The notes under the pieces are model-generated. The model was not told where the DNA came from. It saw nothing but the letters and a program-made list of their open reading frames with translations, and did no database searches. A DNA stretch of 64,000 bases from Tricholoma matsutake (taxonomy: Eukaryota > Basidiomycota > Agaricomycetes > Agaricales > Tricholomataceae). A program made the position numbers and the translations under genes. Where the stretch lies: positions 5,146,001 to 5,210,000 of the forward strand of contig AP026548.1 of assembly GCA_026075535.2 (NCBI GenBank). The letters are read 5' to 3'. Of the stretch, positions 45,521 through 56,641 are shown piece by piece. The first letter of the stretch is position 1, and each line of letters begins with the position of its first letter.

Positions 45521-46161
45521 GATGTTTCAAAATCTGATTTTTATCGGGATCGATTGATTTAAAAAGCTGATATTGATGTAAATCCATGGAAATTGGCTAG
45601 CCCCGACGGGGTTTTCATTGGGCTTGAGGCTTGCTTGAGGCCATCACACGCGCGTTATGACTTCTGAGTCCACCGTGGGCGCCACTACCTACACGCTCGT
45701 TCACTGCTTGCCAGCATAGACCAAGAAACACATTTCCGGGACCCCACCAAAACTTCTCTTCGCACCTCAAAAGTTTTCAACTACCCCACCACTGCAATCT
45801 TCCATCCCAATCATATCAATATGATTGAGTTCGATATGGCCGACGTGTCGCCTTAGATCCTCCTGGTCCTAAACTCGGTGCTGAGTGTCAGATAGGCTTG
45901 CGCTTCGCAGCTCGCCTGTATACATATTGACATGTCAAACACAATATACTTTTTATGGTATGACCTAGCAACATTTATAGTGTGTCGGGAGGACGAGTTT
46001 CTGATTAGACCAAGTACCAGTATGTGTAATTGATGTGTAACACACTACAAGTAGAGTGTCATCGCATTTATGCTGCTACAGACTATGTTGCATGGCATGT
46101 AAAAGCTATCTGAAAGTATTTTATGACTCAATGAAGCCATTCTACATCACTTTTACATGGG
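45521..46161. other. 3' flank of the PDR transporter gene; no gene seen
   Basis: This should contain the transporter 3' UTR and terminator. I see no further coding or RNA gene. Confidence 0.5.
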
Positions 46162-49100
46162 TCATAATGTTTTTCCCAGCCTCCGGCGGACCCCCCCCCC
46201 CCTACCCGCGGTTTCGGATTCCAATTCCTCCATCCCCGTGAGGCTCCCAGTACGGATGCGGAACAGATATGTCAGAGCAAAAATGCAGAATATCTAATGA
46301 GGTCAGCCAACGAAAGAACAGCTCATGGAGGAATGAGCGTACATTGAATAGGATGAATGCTATCATTAGCCCGAAATCACGCCAGTGATGGTCATAAAAT
46401 ATGTTAAAGTTAGCTCCCAAGAGTTCATCTGTCGTGCGTACTCCACAAAATTGGCAAGAAGAGGTTGCATTAGGGTTGGCAAGGTAGCCACCACTAGATG
46501 ATATAAAAGTGCTCATGTACTGGGCACATGTCTGCCCTGACGGGGGTATTATGTTGACGAACTCCACGGGCGAACAGTTGATTTGCTGTAGACCGACGGC
46601 TGCAAAGCACCTTGTAAACAAGACATAGTCATCCAAGGACAGTGACAAACCTTGGCCCAGCAATCCTTCAATAAGATACGTGAAAGGCGACAGACGGTAC
46701 CTGAAAATTCGAAATGAGTGCATGACATCCTCGAATGATTTATTTGTTCACATCCATTGCCACCAGCCTAGTGCCAGGAACGGTTGTAATACTCCATTGC
46801 TATGGCGTGCCCACGTCAGACAACGAAGGACCGTGTATTGTAAGAAACTCACAATACGACGACGAAAGAGAATAAAAATGAGAAGAGAATGGCCGCAGTT
46901 TCAGCTGATGGTGCCATCGATGCCACAGCCTTCGGGCAGATGTTATGAACGCGTTCCACGGCATGAAATGAAGCGCACCTGTCCAATTGTCGAGAAATAG
47001 ATAGGGAGAACGACACCCAACATAAGGTAGGTGTACCCTGCTCTCGATGATTCAAAGCCGACGGTCCAATACCAGCAGAAAAAGAATATCGTAGAGCCAA
47101 GAATATTCCATGGAATGGCGACTAGTATTTGAGATGTAAGGAGGGCTGTCCAGCTGTACATGCGACTCGGACGCTCGCGAATTTCATAAATCGTTCTCAT
47201 GTCGATGTAGGGAACTTGCAATTGATTTGAAAGAGGAAAGCTTCATCATGACGAAGACTATCAATCAGTGTCCATGTAAGGAAGATGAGAATAAGAGTAC
47301 CTCACGAGAGTGGCCATGAAAATGGCCTTCAAAATCATCATCGATGAGCAAGCAATGCTGCAAACAAGATTGAAGGACGAACGAAGAGCTTATTCTGGGT
47401 TCCCTGTTGACTGTCTTTGGACTTGTAGAAGGTGAACCCAATAAAGAGACCTGCGACTGCATTGAGAGTTAATTTAGCGATAAGATAAGTCGGATTCCGC
47501 CAATGGGCATCAGCGTCGCGCTTTAAGAGTTGTGTTGTTTGATAAAGCCATGGTGTCGCAAACTCGGAATGGAGTGTAGCTTCAACGGGTGGGCGGCCGC
47601 GACCCTCGGCATTGATGGTGTCAAGTTCCTGTTGCAACTGTAATGCATTTTTGGAGGTTTTCCAGATTTCATGCCAGTTTTGTGTGCTAGTCGCAGTTGC
47701 ACCGGCCCCGATGACATCAAGTATAAACTCGGCACTAAGGAGCAATGCAGCTTGAGAAGTCAGATACAAGAAAGGAGCGCAACGTACGGATTTTCATCCG
47801 GCTGACATTTACGGGACCCATTGTTCTCAAAATAGTCAAGGAGGGTAGTTGTGTTCAGACCGAGGTCGCCAAAATACACAGTTTCGCCACCTTTCCGAAG
47901 AAGGAGCAGCCTGTCGAATACCTGGAGATAGAATTATAGCGATGATGATATAATATGTTGAAACTTATAGACCTGGAAGAGCTCAGCGGATGGCTGCATT
48001 GAACATATTACAATGGATGTTTATTGAACGAGCGGATAAGAGTGTGTGAATACCTGATGAATACTGTAACAGGATATTAGATTCAAATGAAAATCATAAC
48101 AGACAGATGTACGCACGTGCACAAGATGGCTTGACCGCTGTTAGCAAGACTTCTCAGAAATGATACGATGCTCCAAGCGCTTTGAGAATCGAGACCTGAT
48201 GTGGGCTCGTCCAAGAAGAGCAGCAATTTTGGCTAGTTATATGATTAGCAGTGGAGGCCACAACAGAGGCGTACTCACCTTCGCCGCTAATTCGACCCCT
48301 ATAGTCGTTCTTTTGCGGAATTCAACATTGAGAGAACCAATAGAAGCGTCCGCATAGGCTTCAAGACCACACATTCTGAGACATTTTTCGACACTGAGAA
48401 AGCAAGTATAATTGAATTAGTACATAATTGAAAAGTAAAGGGACTAACTAGGCCTCTTTCTCCATTAGAGTAATCGAGCTTGGTTGACGCAACTTGGCAG
48501 AGAAAAGCAGAGCTTCTCGAACAGTAGAAGTCAGTTCATGAGTGTCCGACTGCTGACAGTAACCGCTGCGTCAATTGCTTGAAATCAGAAACTGCGTCCA
48601 TCCGGTAGGGCGGGAACGTACGTCTGAGATTGAAAGTCTCGTGGAATGGCTTGACCGTTCAGAAACATGTCACCAACAACGCCAACACTGACACGCTGGG
48701 CAAGAACATTCAGGAGTGTGGTCTTTCCTGCGCCAGATTCGCCCATTAATGCAGTTAGCTTTCCGGGGGCTACATATCCAGAGACGTCTGACAACAGCTT
48801 CCGCTCTTCATGTCCAGATATTGGTACCGTAAATTCAATGTGTTTCCAGGAGAATATGTCCGTGACAGTTGCACGAGTAGCGGCCTGCTTTTCGGGTTCC
48901 GTGTTCTTGTTAGTCTCCCGAATGGTGGCCATTTCTTCAAGCTTCAATGCTTCTTCGTCAGAGGCGGATGTCAGTGTGGTTGACCTGGATCCTCGTTTGA
49001 ACAGCACAGTAGCCCTCTCGTTGACAGAGGATGTACTGTATTCGGTGAAAATCAAAAGCCCGAAGATGAAGGCGATTCCAAAAGCAATGTTGATTCCAAA

Positions 49101-52057
49101 ATTCTGCAATACCTCATCTGAGTTCAAACCAATGTGCGAGAATGTTACACCAACGTACCATCCAGATATTCGAGAAAGAGAAGCCATATGATAGAAGAAT
49201 ATATCTAGCACCGTTTACGAAAAATTCGCCTGGGAGTGCTCCCACTACTGTACAAACCTGATTGGACAGCTGGACATTCTCGTATCCAGCCCCCCGTGGC
49301 ACAAGGTTAGAGCAAGTACCGTTCAGGGTACGAAATTCATTTGTCAATATAGCTTCGAACCTTGGTAATTATGGATTAGACTCTGAAATCAATACCTTTG
49401 ATAAACACATACCCATATCGGAGAGGCTACAGCAACCAGAAACAGGAAAGGGCTAGGTGAACGACGTAATCTTAAAAGCGAACTTACTCACGTTGATATA
49501 CGTTATCCATCGCAACGCGCCTATCATGGTGGGTTTTGGGATCGTATAGCCTGCATAGAATTGGTACAGAATCCTATTGTATGCAAGGACTCCTCACCAG
49601 TATAAAGCACCATCGCAAGAAGGGATATACCAGCAAAGGTTTGAGCAGTTGCTGGAGATTTGCACGCTGCTGCAAGTCCACGGAACCATGCTTTCATACC
49701 GATTGCAAGAGTAATAAGAAAAAGCATGAATATACTAAAAAAACTATCAAAAACCATTACATTAGCACAGCTGTCACATACAAAAATTGACTCTGTTTTA
49801 TTCGTGTGTTAGTACATGGCGAGAACCGACTGGGCATCACTCACAGCTGATCGCTGAAGGCCGACCATGAAGTATAATACGACGCCGAACACCACGTTAG
49901 TCACGACGGTAAACGGGATGTCAACCAAAGTGAGGGCCAAAGCATCTACGAATGGATGGTATAGAGCAGCTTGCTTGTGTCTGAGAACGATAGGGCGTTG
50001 CGCAAATAACGCAGGAATTTCCGTCATAGAATTCAGTGCAGTGAATAACAGCGCACTAAGTTGTCGTCAACCTCGATTCCACTTATAGTGAAAACAAAAA
50101 CACACAAGAAGATGACACCACCTCGGGAGAAGTATGCGGAGGTAGCGTCTGGCGTGTTCAGAAAGACGCTGCCTATAATGAGAGACTTAAACACGAAGGA
50201 GCTAATTCGAAGCGGTGAAATAGACATAACCAAGAAAACAAGTTTACACGCACAAGAGTATCATGCCGGTAACCAGTACATTGCCCTTGAGCATTTGCAC
50301 GCGCCTGAGCATCACGGTGCGAGCCTGCATCGGAATGCTGATTATATATGGGCTGCCCTGGTGTTGGTTGTATGAAAAACATTGAAACGGCAGATCAATC
50401 ATCTCACTTCCTTGAAACCTCTTACGTGTTCCTCTCGGGCACTCTCCATGTAGGCCAATGCTCGGTTCGGGTTATTGATGAACTCACGTTCGTACGACTC
50501 CATATCAGCCCTGTTGGCATGCCCCAGTTTAGAGTTCTTGAAATACTCTGCAAATTCCCCTGCAGTCCTAGGCATAGTCATAAAACCAGCACGCAGAATG
50601 CGTGCGTTGGGATTAGTCACAGAGACCAAGAAGTCGGCGGTCGTTTGTCGATTGGCAGGTTCGTACCTGAACATATTGAATTCGTACATAAGCCACATGC
50701 TTCGGAGACTTACCCCATATCCATAAAATATTGTCTAGCCTGGTTGCCAGGGCCAAAGTACACCATTCGACCTTCATATAACACACAGACTTTGTCAAAG
50801 TGCTTGAACAAAGATTCACCAGCTTGATAAAGGGAGAGGATAGAAGTCTTTCTGAAGGTGTCTGTAGCGAGGCGCAGGGCGCGAACAAATTCGAGGGCCA
50901 TGCTGGAGTCGAGCCCTCGTGTCGAACTGCAGGGAAAATGGAGATCAGGAGAATATCAGGTAAATCGTTATGAGCCGAACTTGTCCCAAGCAGTGATGCA
51001 ACTTCTTGTCGCCAGTACCTCAGCAATCGAGACACGCTTCTTTTCTCCACCACTGATGCCACGGATGGCTGCATCGCCAATAGGCGTGTTCCTCGCGTGG
51101 TTGAGGCCAAAGGTTGCGGTGAGGATATCAGTGATAAATGTTGTATATTCTTTCCTGTTTTGGTCAATGCGCACATGCGGTGCCCGGGCCTTCGTAGCGA
51201 AAGTGAGAGTTTGATCAACTGTCAGAGTCGGGAAGTGAATGTCGTCTTCCGGGCAATACAAGACGTCACCGCGGACGTGATTCTTAATATCATCAGGTGA
51301 AATTGAGTCATAGTAGACATCCCCTTTCACGGCATGATATTCCTCGCGATGGTTTGCCAGTGTTTTGAGCAATGTGGTACAGCCGGAACCTGGCCTTCCC
51401 AAGACCACTAAACGCGGTCTGTGAGTGAGGATGAGTAACCAATTCATAAAACAACATACAAAGCATCTCCCCAGGACGAACAACACCTTCAAAACCGCTA
51501 ATGATATCGCGAAGGGATGGGTGGCGAGCATGCTGAATAGATTCCAGAATGTTCAATGGATTTAAAACCGATCCCAATGTAGGTTGACAAGAGGCGGTGC
51601 TGCCAAGCCCTATCACTTGAAGATCGCGAAACATCACGCCCAGTTCCCTGACCTTGACCTGGGCTTCACGTTTCCTTGAACAATGGGCTTAACTTTCTGA
51701 TAGCATCTTCGCAAGAGGGGAGATACCTTACTTTCTGACGACATGACGTAGGGTTTTCTCCAAGTCGAAACCGTCGACCGCATTGAATCCTGACAACGTA
51801 ATGTCAGAACCGGATGGTCGCATGTTCTGTGGAGAGACCGCGCGATCGACATTCGTCAATTTTTCAGTCACAGTCTGATAAAGCTCCTGAACGTTTTCTT
51901 CATCCGAACCATCTACGTTATTTCCAAATCCAAGTCCAGGATTGGGTACTGGGTAGTTGTTGGTAATGTTAGATTCTTCACCAACGACAGTAGGAGCGGA
52001 CGGAACACGAGAGATGGTTGTCAATGGCATTTCTCCTCCAGAGGTTGGTTCAGACAT
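46162..52057 (-). CDS. PDR-type (ABCG full-size) ABC transporter, multidrug efflux
   Basis: Exons, minus strand: 52057-51732, 51674-51460, 51407-50981, 50926-50714, 50666-50426, 50357-50254, 50201-50106, 50055-49845, 49792-49782, 49743-49598, 49550-49492, 49426-49413, 49360-49159, 49103-48622, 48565-48449, 48393-48279, 48232-48117, 48063-48054, 47993-47973, 47921-47788, 47734-47383, 47326-47301, 47240-46979, 46929-46853, 46799-46752, 46700-46343, 46293-46162. All 26 junctions are GT-AG and in phase: 4,515 nt, 1,504 residues, no internal stop, normal length for the family. Reverse layout NBD1-TMD1-NBD2-TMD2: degenerate Walker [10 protein letters not shown], signature [21 protein letters not shown]; then Walker [10 protein letters not shown], degenerate signature [12 protein letters not shown], Walker [16 protein letters not shown]. 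This NBD asymmetry is typical of fungal PDR pumps, which export drugs or lipids at the plasma membrane. The start is [13 protein letters not shown]. The C-terminal frame crosses a run of 12 C, so the last residues are uncertain. Confidence 0.95.
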
Positions 52058-52110
52058 GAGATGATCGAGTTCACGCACTCCAAAACATGGTTCTTATAAT
52101 CGCGATGTCG
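52058..52110 (-). promoter_or_regulatory. Immediate 5' region of the transporter gene: TATA-like box and short upstream ATG
   Basis: A TTATAAG box lies at 52099-52093 and an upstream ATG at 52088 opens a five-codon frame that stops at 52071, 13 bp before the main ATG. If transcripts start upstream, this could limit translation. If the TATA box is used, the upstream ATG may not be in the mRNA. Confidence 0.3.
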
Positions 52111-52387
52111 CATAGTTGGCATTCCCATATACATGTCGCGTTGCGCGCGATAATGTGTTACGTCCTCCGACGCCGGGATATGACATCGATCCGAACTTGA
52201 AAAACACCATGATGTGATTATCGGAAAATGCCACCGCCGCCACCGACGTCACCCACAAGTGTCCACATCTGATCTGAGAGGTCGGGGAGCAATGCTTAGA
52301 GGCTCGAGAGGGCTCGAGTTCAGCGCCGCAGTCAAAAAAATATACTTCGAGATCACTTTATGTAGGGTCAGAAATGAAGGTGTAGAT

Positions 52388-52436
52388 ACAGTGCTTTGCA
52401 TAATAAACCGGAGCAATCACCACAAAATTTCTTGTT
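52388..52436 (+). repeat. Short direct repeat upstream of the transporter gene (partner at 55143)
   Basis: ACAGTGCTTTGCATAATAAA followed by CCGGAG and CAAAATTTCTTGTTTG recurs at 55143-55186 in the same direction, with a 7-bp difference in the spacer. The pair is 2.75 kb apart. Confidence 0.75.
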
Positions 52437-52529
52437 TGGTTAGCTTTGTCTTCACCTAAAATAGAACCCGGCAGTGTCACTCAGTCACATCGATGATCAT
52501 TTCAACGTTTCCCAACCCAACGTCCATCT

Positions 52530-52789
52530 CCTCGCACCTGGGTTGTTCCGACATCTACCCCTTAGTATGATGTCATTCGGTGGCCTTGATCCACCTATCT
52601 CTGCCTTTTCTATTTTTAGGTTATTATTTGATTTTTGTCGTCTTCACATATACTGGGCATCAGCAAAGGGATCCTTAGAGTTTTCTCTTCGAATTTCCCT
52701 TTGCTAGGTGCATCCCCAATCCCTGTAATATGTAGTATAATTTTAACTTTGGATTTCCCTTTGCTAGAGGCTGAGGTTGCCCTTATAGT
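52530..52789 (+). repeat. 5'-truncated solo LTR of the G6 family
   Basis: The last part of the LTR is present (TATGATGTCATTCGGTGG, AGAGTTTTCTCTTC at about 52677, TTTCCCTTTGCTAG twice, GGTTGCCCTTATA). The TGTAAGGGG start is missing. Confidence 0.85.
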
Positions 52790-52889
52790 TAAGTTCTGAG
52801 TCAAAAAATGGACGTCAGATTTCCAGTCATACCCAGATGGTAGGAGTTTAAAGTGAAGAGTCAGATAGGAGCAGAATTCCAATGGGAAT

Positions 52890-53230
52890 CTGAGGAGAGG
52901 TTGGAACAGAAAGGACTTGGCTTCAGCTTGTAAGAAGCTGCACCCTTCTCCTCGTCAAGTGTCCTAATTTCAGAGAAGGTGAGAGCAGGGATTGGAGGAT
53001 TGGAGGATTTCTGGTGAGGACAAGTAAAAGTCTTGAGGAAGACTTAAGAGAGACAAATGGGAGCAAAGACAAAGTTGGATTAATTGGGTGACTTTCTTGA
53101 TTTACAAACTGGCCATACAGAATGAAAGTAGCTAGCTTAAATACTAAGGTCGGAGTTTCCAAGGCTGTGGTTGATATGAAAACTGGCTTCCGAGGCAAAT
53201 CCTGAAACCATTTCACCTAATTGGAAATGA
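52890..53230 (-). repeat. LTR fragment related to the G2/G3 family
   Basis: The + strand contains AAAGGACTTGGCTTCAGCTT and the stem CAGCTTGTAAGAAGCTG with GTGTCCTAATTT after it, as in the G3 LTRs, then diverges. A region like GCTTAAATACTA (minus TAGTATTTAAGC) near 53133 matches the TATA area of the G2/G3 LTR. Confidence 0.65.
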
Positions 53231-53749
53231 GGGAATTTTGCCTCTAGGCAGTGCTGCTGATAGGAGGTGGGCTGTGATGCAAGGCGGCTGGGAAGGGGAG
53301 CAGAAAACAATCAGAAATCAGGTCGAGAGAATCGGTCTTGACATCTACACAACATCTCAGGACATTTGTCTACCCATCAAAACACCCAAGCAAGTGGCAA
53401 GGGTCACACATTCTCACCTGAAGACCCTTTACCCTTAGGTGGCCCATTTCATGCCCTTTGACAGTATGGTGTGAAATGAATTTTACTGTCCATTGAATGG
53501 CCCAGAAATATCACATGTTTCAATCCAGCACTCACTTTGCATTTGGTGCTACAGCACCTTAAAACCCACTACTAAAGTAAGGTAGAGGAACTCCATAATC
53601 ATACAGTGTCATATGACCTGGCATGATTTTATGTGACAAAATGATAGAAATTGAATCACAAAATAAGAGAGGGCTCTTTTCAAAAAATGTGCTTCCCTAG
53701 AAATTTATATTTCTAGTCTCCTGAATTTCCTTGGGAGACAGAAGTATGT
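53231..53749. other. No gene seen
   Basis: AT-rich, no repeat or frame that I can support. Confidence 0.4.
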
Positions 53750-55057
53750 ATAATGCATTTATGATTGAATAGCTATGGGTTTGTGGAAGATAAATTATAT
53801 ACACATGATTCAATCTCAAGAATGCATTGCCAGCACGTGTTGCATCCAAGTGTCCACGTCAGGCCTCACGGGCCCATCACCCATGCCAGCATACAAAAAG
53901 AGAAAGATTATGGCTATAACAAACTTGGGAAGTTGGATCCAATCCAGTGCCCACTGAGATGAGTCAGATCACATGATTTTGCTAAGCCCCTCATCACAAC
54001 TCGGTCACAGCACATGACATTTGATGATTATGGAGTTCCTCTACCTTAGCAGAAATTTATTGATGTTGCCAGCAGTGTTTATATACCTATGAGAGTTCAC
54101 AGACCATTTGGCAATGTTTGGCATCCAACAGGTACATAAACCCTCCCACGATCCCCCAATTTCCTCCAGTTTGGACTGCTTTTATTCAGCAATGTAATAC
54201 AAATGTAGGTTATGCATTACTACAACATCTGCCCAAGTTTCTCAATTTCCCAGTGTCCAGTTTCTAGGAACTGAGAAACTAATGGAATCCAATGAAAACC
54301 CAGAATTTTTTTTGTGTTTTGCTGATGCAGGAGTCACACATAATACTGAGGATTGGACACTCAGAAAATCGGAGAAAATATTATTTGGGTGTGATGCCTG
54401 ACGGCTGAACAATTCGAAATGGTATGGTCCCTTCAATCTTACAGTACAGAGCTGTATTGCCAGAGGGTTCGAGGCACAGCTGCATTGACAGGTTTAACTG
54501 GTACCTAATATCGAGTTATGAGCCTGATCATTCAGATATGAAACTGTATGTGGTTGACTGTGGTCGAGTGTCTTGCGTCGAGTGAATGTCTTCTCACAAA
54601 CATACATTGTTGCACAAAGTGGGTGCCCAGTTGTTCTGGTGCTGGGAGGGCAGATCCTGGACATGACATTCCCTGGCGTAATGAGCCTGTCCCTCCAAAA
54701 TATTTATGGTATTGCTATATCCATGATGTGGTCATGACCAATTCTCGTGCAAAGCTCCTGTACATCCGCAAGTTGGAGAACTCAGAACGTATCTTAGAAG
54801 GTACATTCCTCCCCAATGCTCACTATTATTGTGGAGTACAGATTCATTCATATCGAATAACATCCCTGTGTTCAGTATTTGAGGTGATTGGAAATTGTAG
54901 GGCCTCTACAACACGAGAGTATACATATATTCATCCTCGTATTGACAGGAACTGGGTGCAGTTGAAGGCTTTACGTGAGGGAAATTGTAGACACGGCTTC
55001 AACATGCTGTCATGCTTATGTGAAACGGTGAACACAATATTTGTCTTTCATCACTGA
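53750..55057 (+). pseudogene. Unidentified coding remnant
   Basis: One frame shows FDDYGVPLP, KFIDVASSVYIPMRVHRPFG and NVWHPTGT, with stops between (about 54015-54140). Further on there is a 169-codon open frame at 54548-55057 containing EPVPPKYLWYCYIHDVVM and ERILEGTFLPNAHYYCGVQI. The composition is protein-like but I do not recognise a family. It may be a decayed transposon protein. Confidence 0.3.
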
Positions 55058-55142
55058 TGGTACCATGCCAGCGTTTGACGTTACGCGCGTCCAGTCCATG
55101 ATCCGTGCTTCGGAATTGCATTGAGTCGGTTGACGATGCTTT

Positions 55143-55186
55143 ACAGTGCTTTGCATAATAAACCGGAGTGCAAAATTTCTTGTTTG
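55143..55186 (+). repeat. Short direct repeat, right copy (partner at 52388)
   Basis: See 52388-52436. It lies next to the left break of G6. Confidence 0.75.
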
Positions 55187-55297
55187 TAGCAACCAAACAT
55201 GGCTCATGTAATGCAACATTTGTGACCCATCATGCTAGCCTGCAGTGCTGACATGGACAAATACAGAAAAGAAAGCATGGTGAAGAGACGGCGACAT

Positions 55298-55845
55298 GAG
55301 TGAGTTTCTTGGATTTACGCGTAGTGGAGATGTCACTGGAGTCAAGATAAACTCGATCACCAACCTTGTACTGAGGTGTTGGGGAATGGCATTGGTTGTA
55401 AAAGCATGCCATGTCATCCTTCGCCTTTGCTAAGGCTGCCTTTGCCTCCTCCAAGCTATCCCGCATGCATTCTGTGAACTCATTCACTGTCTTGATGTGT
55501 GAGGGAGTTTGGTGAGGTTCAAATCCCATGTGTGGATGTCGTCCAGTGTCTAAGAGGAAAGGGGTCTGTTGAGTGGAAGCATGGACATGGTTGTTGTATC
55601 CAAACTCAGCCAAGGGGAGAAGATCATCCCAATTGTCCTGGCGTTCATTGACAAAGATGCAGATGTACTGCTCCAGTTCCTGGTTGACTCACTCAGTCTG
55701 GCCATCAGTTTGTGGGTGATAAGTGGTCGAAGCAAGGAGTTTGATTCCCAGGAGTCAGTACAGCTCGCGAGTGAACTCTGCCATGAACTGAGGGCCACGA
55801 TCAGAGAGGAAAGCACCAGGAAGTCCATGTAATTTGCACACATGG
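55298..55845 (-). pseudogene. G6 integrase, second part, truncated
   Basis: The minus-strand frame reads KLHGLPGAFLSDRGPQFMAE, then STTYHPQTDGQTESVNQELE and AEFGYNNHVHASTQQTPF, as far as STTRKSKKLTH near 55298. The chromodomain and 3' LTR expected after this are missing, so G6 is cut here. A TGA replaces the Arg codon before DRG-type segments in places. Confidence 0.85.
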
Positions 55846-56641
55846 TGTAAGGGGACTAGGGGGGTGCCCTGTGTGTTTTTCCTATTTTTTATGTTCGTCC
55901 TATATTTTTCCCCACCTCATTTCCTTCTATTCTTCATTTTCTATGATTTTTCCAGATTTTATTACTAATTTTCCCTTGCTATCATGTTTGTACATGTTGA
56001 CACTTTTATATTTAGAGGCGGAGTACCCCTTCCAACACATACCCCTTGGTATGATGTCATTTGGCGGCCTTGATCCGCCTATCTCCGCCTTTTTCTATTT
56101 TTAGGTTATATTTGATTTTTGTCGTCTTCACATATACTGGGCATCAGCAAGGGGATCCTTAGAGTTTTCTCTTCAGATTTCCCTTTGCTAGGTGTGTCCC
56201 CAATGCCTGTATTATGTAGTATAATTGTAACTTCGGATTTCCCTTTGCTAGAGGCTTAGGTTGCCCTTATAGTAGAAAACTCTCCCCTAAGGCCCGAAAA
56301 TTGCGAATGCGCTGCCCAAGATAGGCAGGTACAGACTGGACGACACTTCCCAAAGCTCCACAGAGTCCCTACACACCGTTCCAGATAATCTCGCCTTTAT
56401 TACGCTGCCATTTTCACCAAACGTGCTCCCTAGCGACATGGACACATCAGAACGCTTCGATGCGCTTGAAAGCGACATTTCCGGAATGCGCGCGCAAGTC
56501 GACTCGCTTAAATCTACGATTGAAAACTTCGTTAGGACCCTCCAGGCTAACCCTACAACCAATAGTTCCCCCTTTACGACTCCAAGCGCACCCAACAACA
56601 ACATTTTGCCAAATGCGTCCACTAAGGAACATGCCGGCCAT
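55846..56641 (+). mobile_element. Inverted 5' fragment of a G6-family element (LTR, primer site, gag start)
   Basis: LTR 55846-56271 (426 bp, TGTAAGGGGACT to TTGCCCTTATA), primer site AGAAAACTCT 56274-56283, leader, then gag from ATG at about 56439 (MDTSERFDALESDISGMRAQ) broken off after ASTKEHAG at about 56640. It lies head-on in the G6 integrase and is flanked by 49-bp direct repeats of target sequence (55799-55847 and 56642-56690, 2 differences). The LTR matches the G6 5' LTR over its length. Confidence 0.88.
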
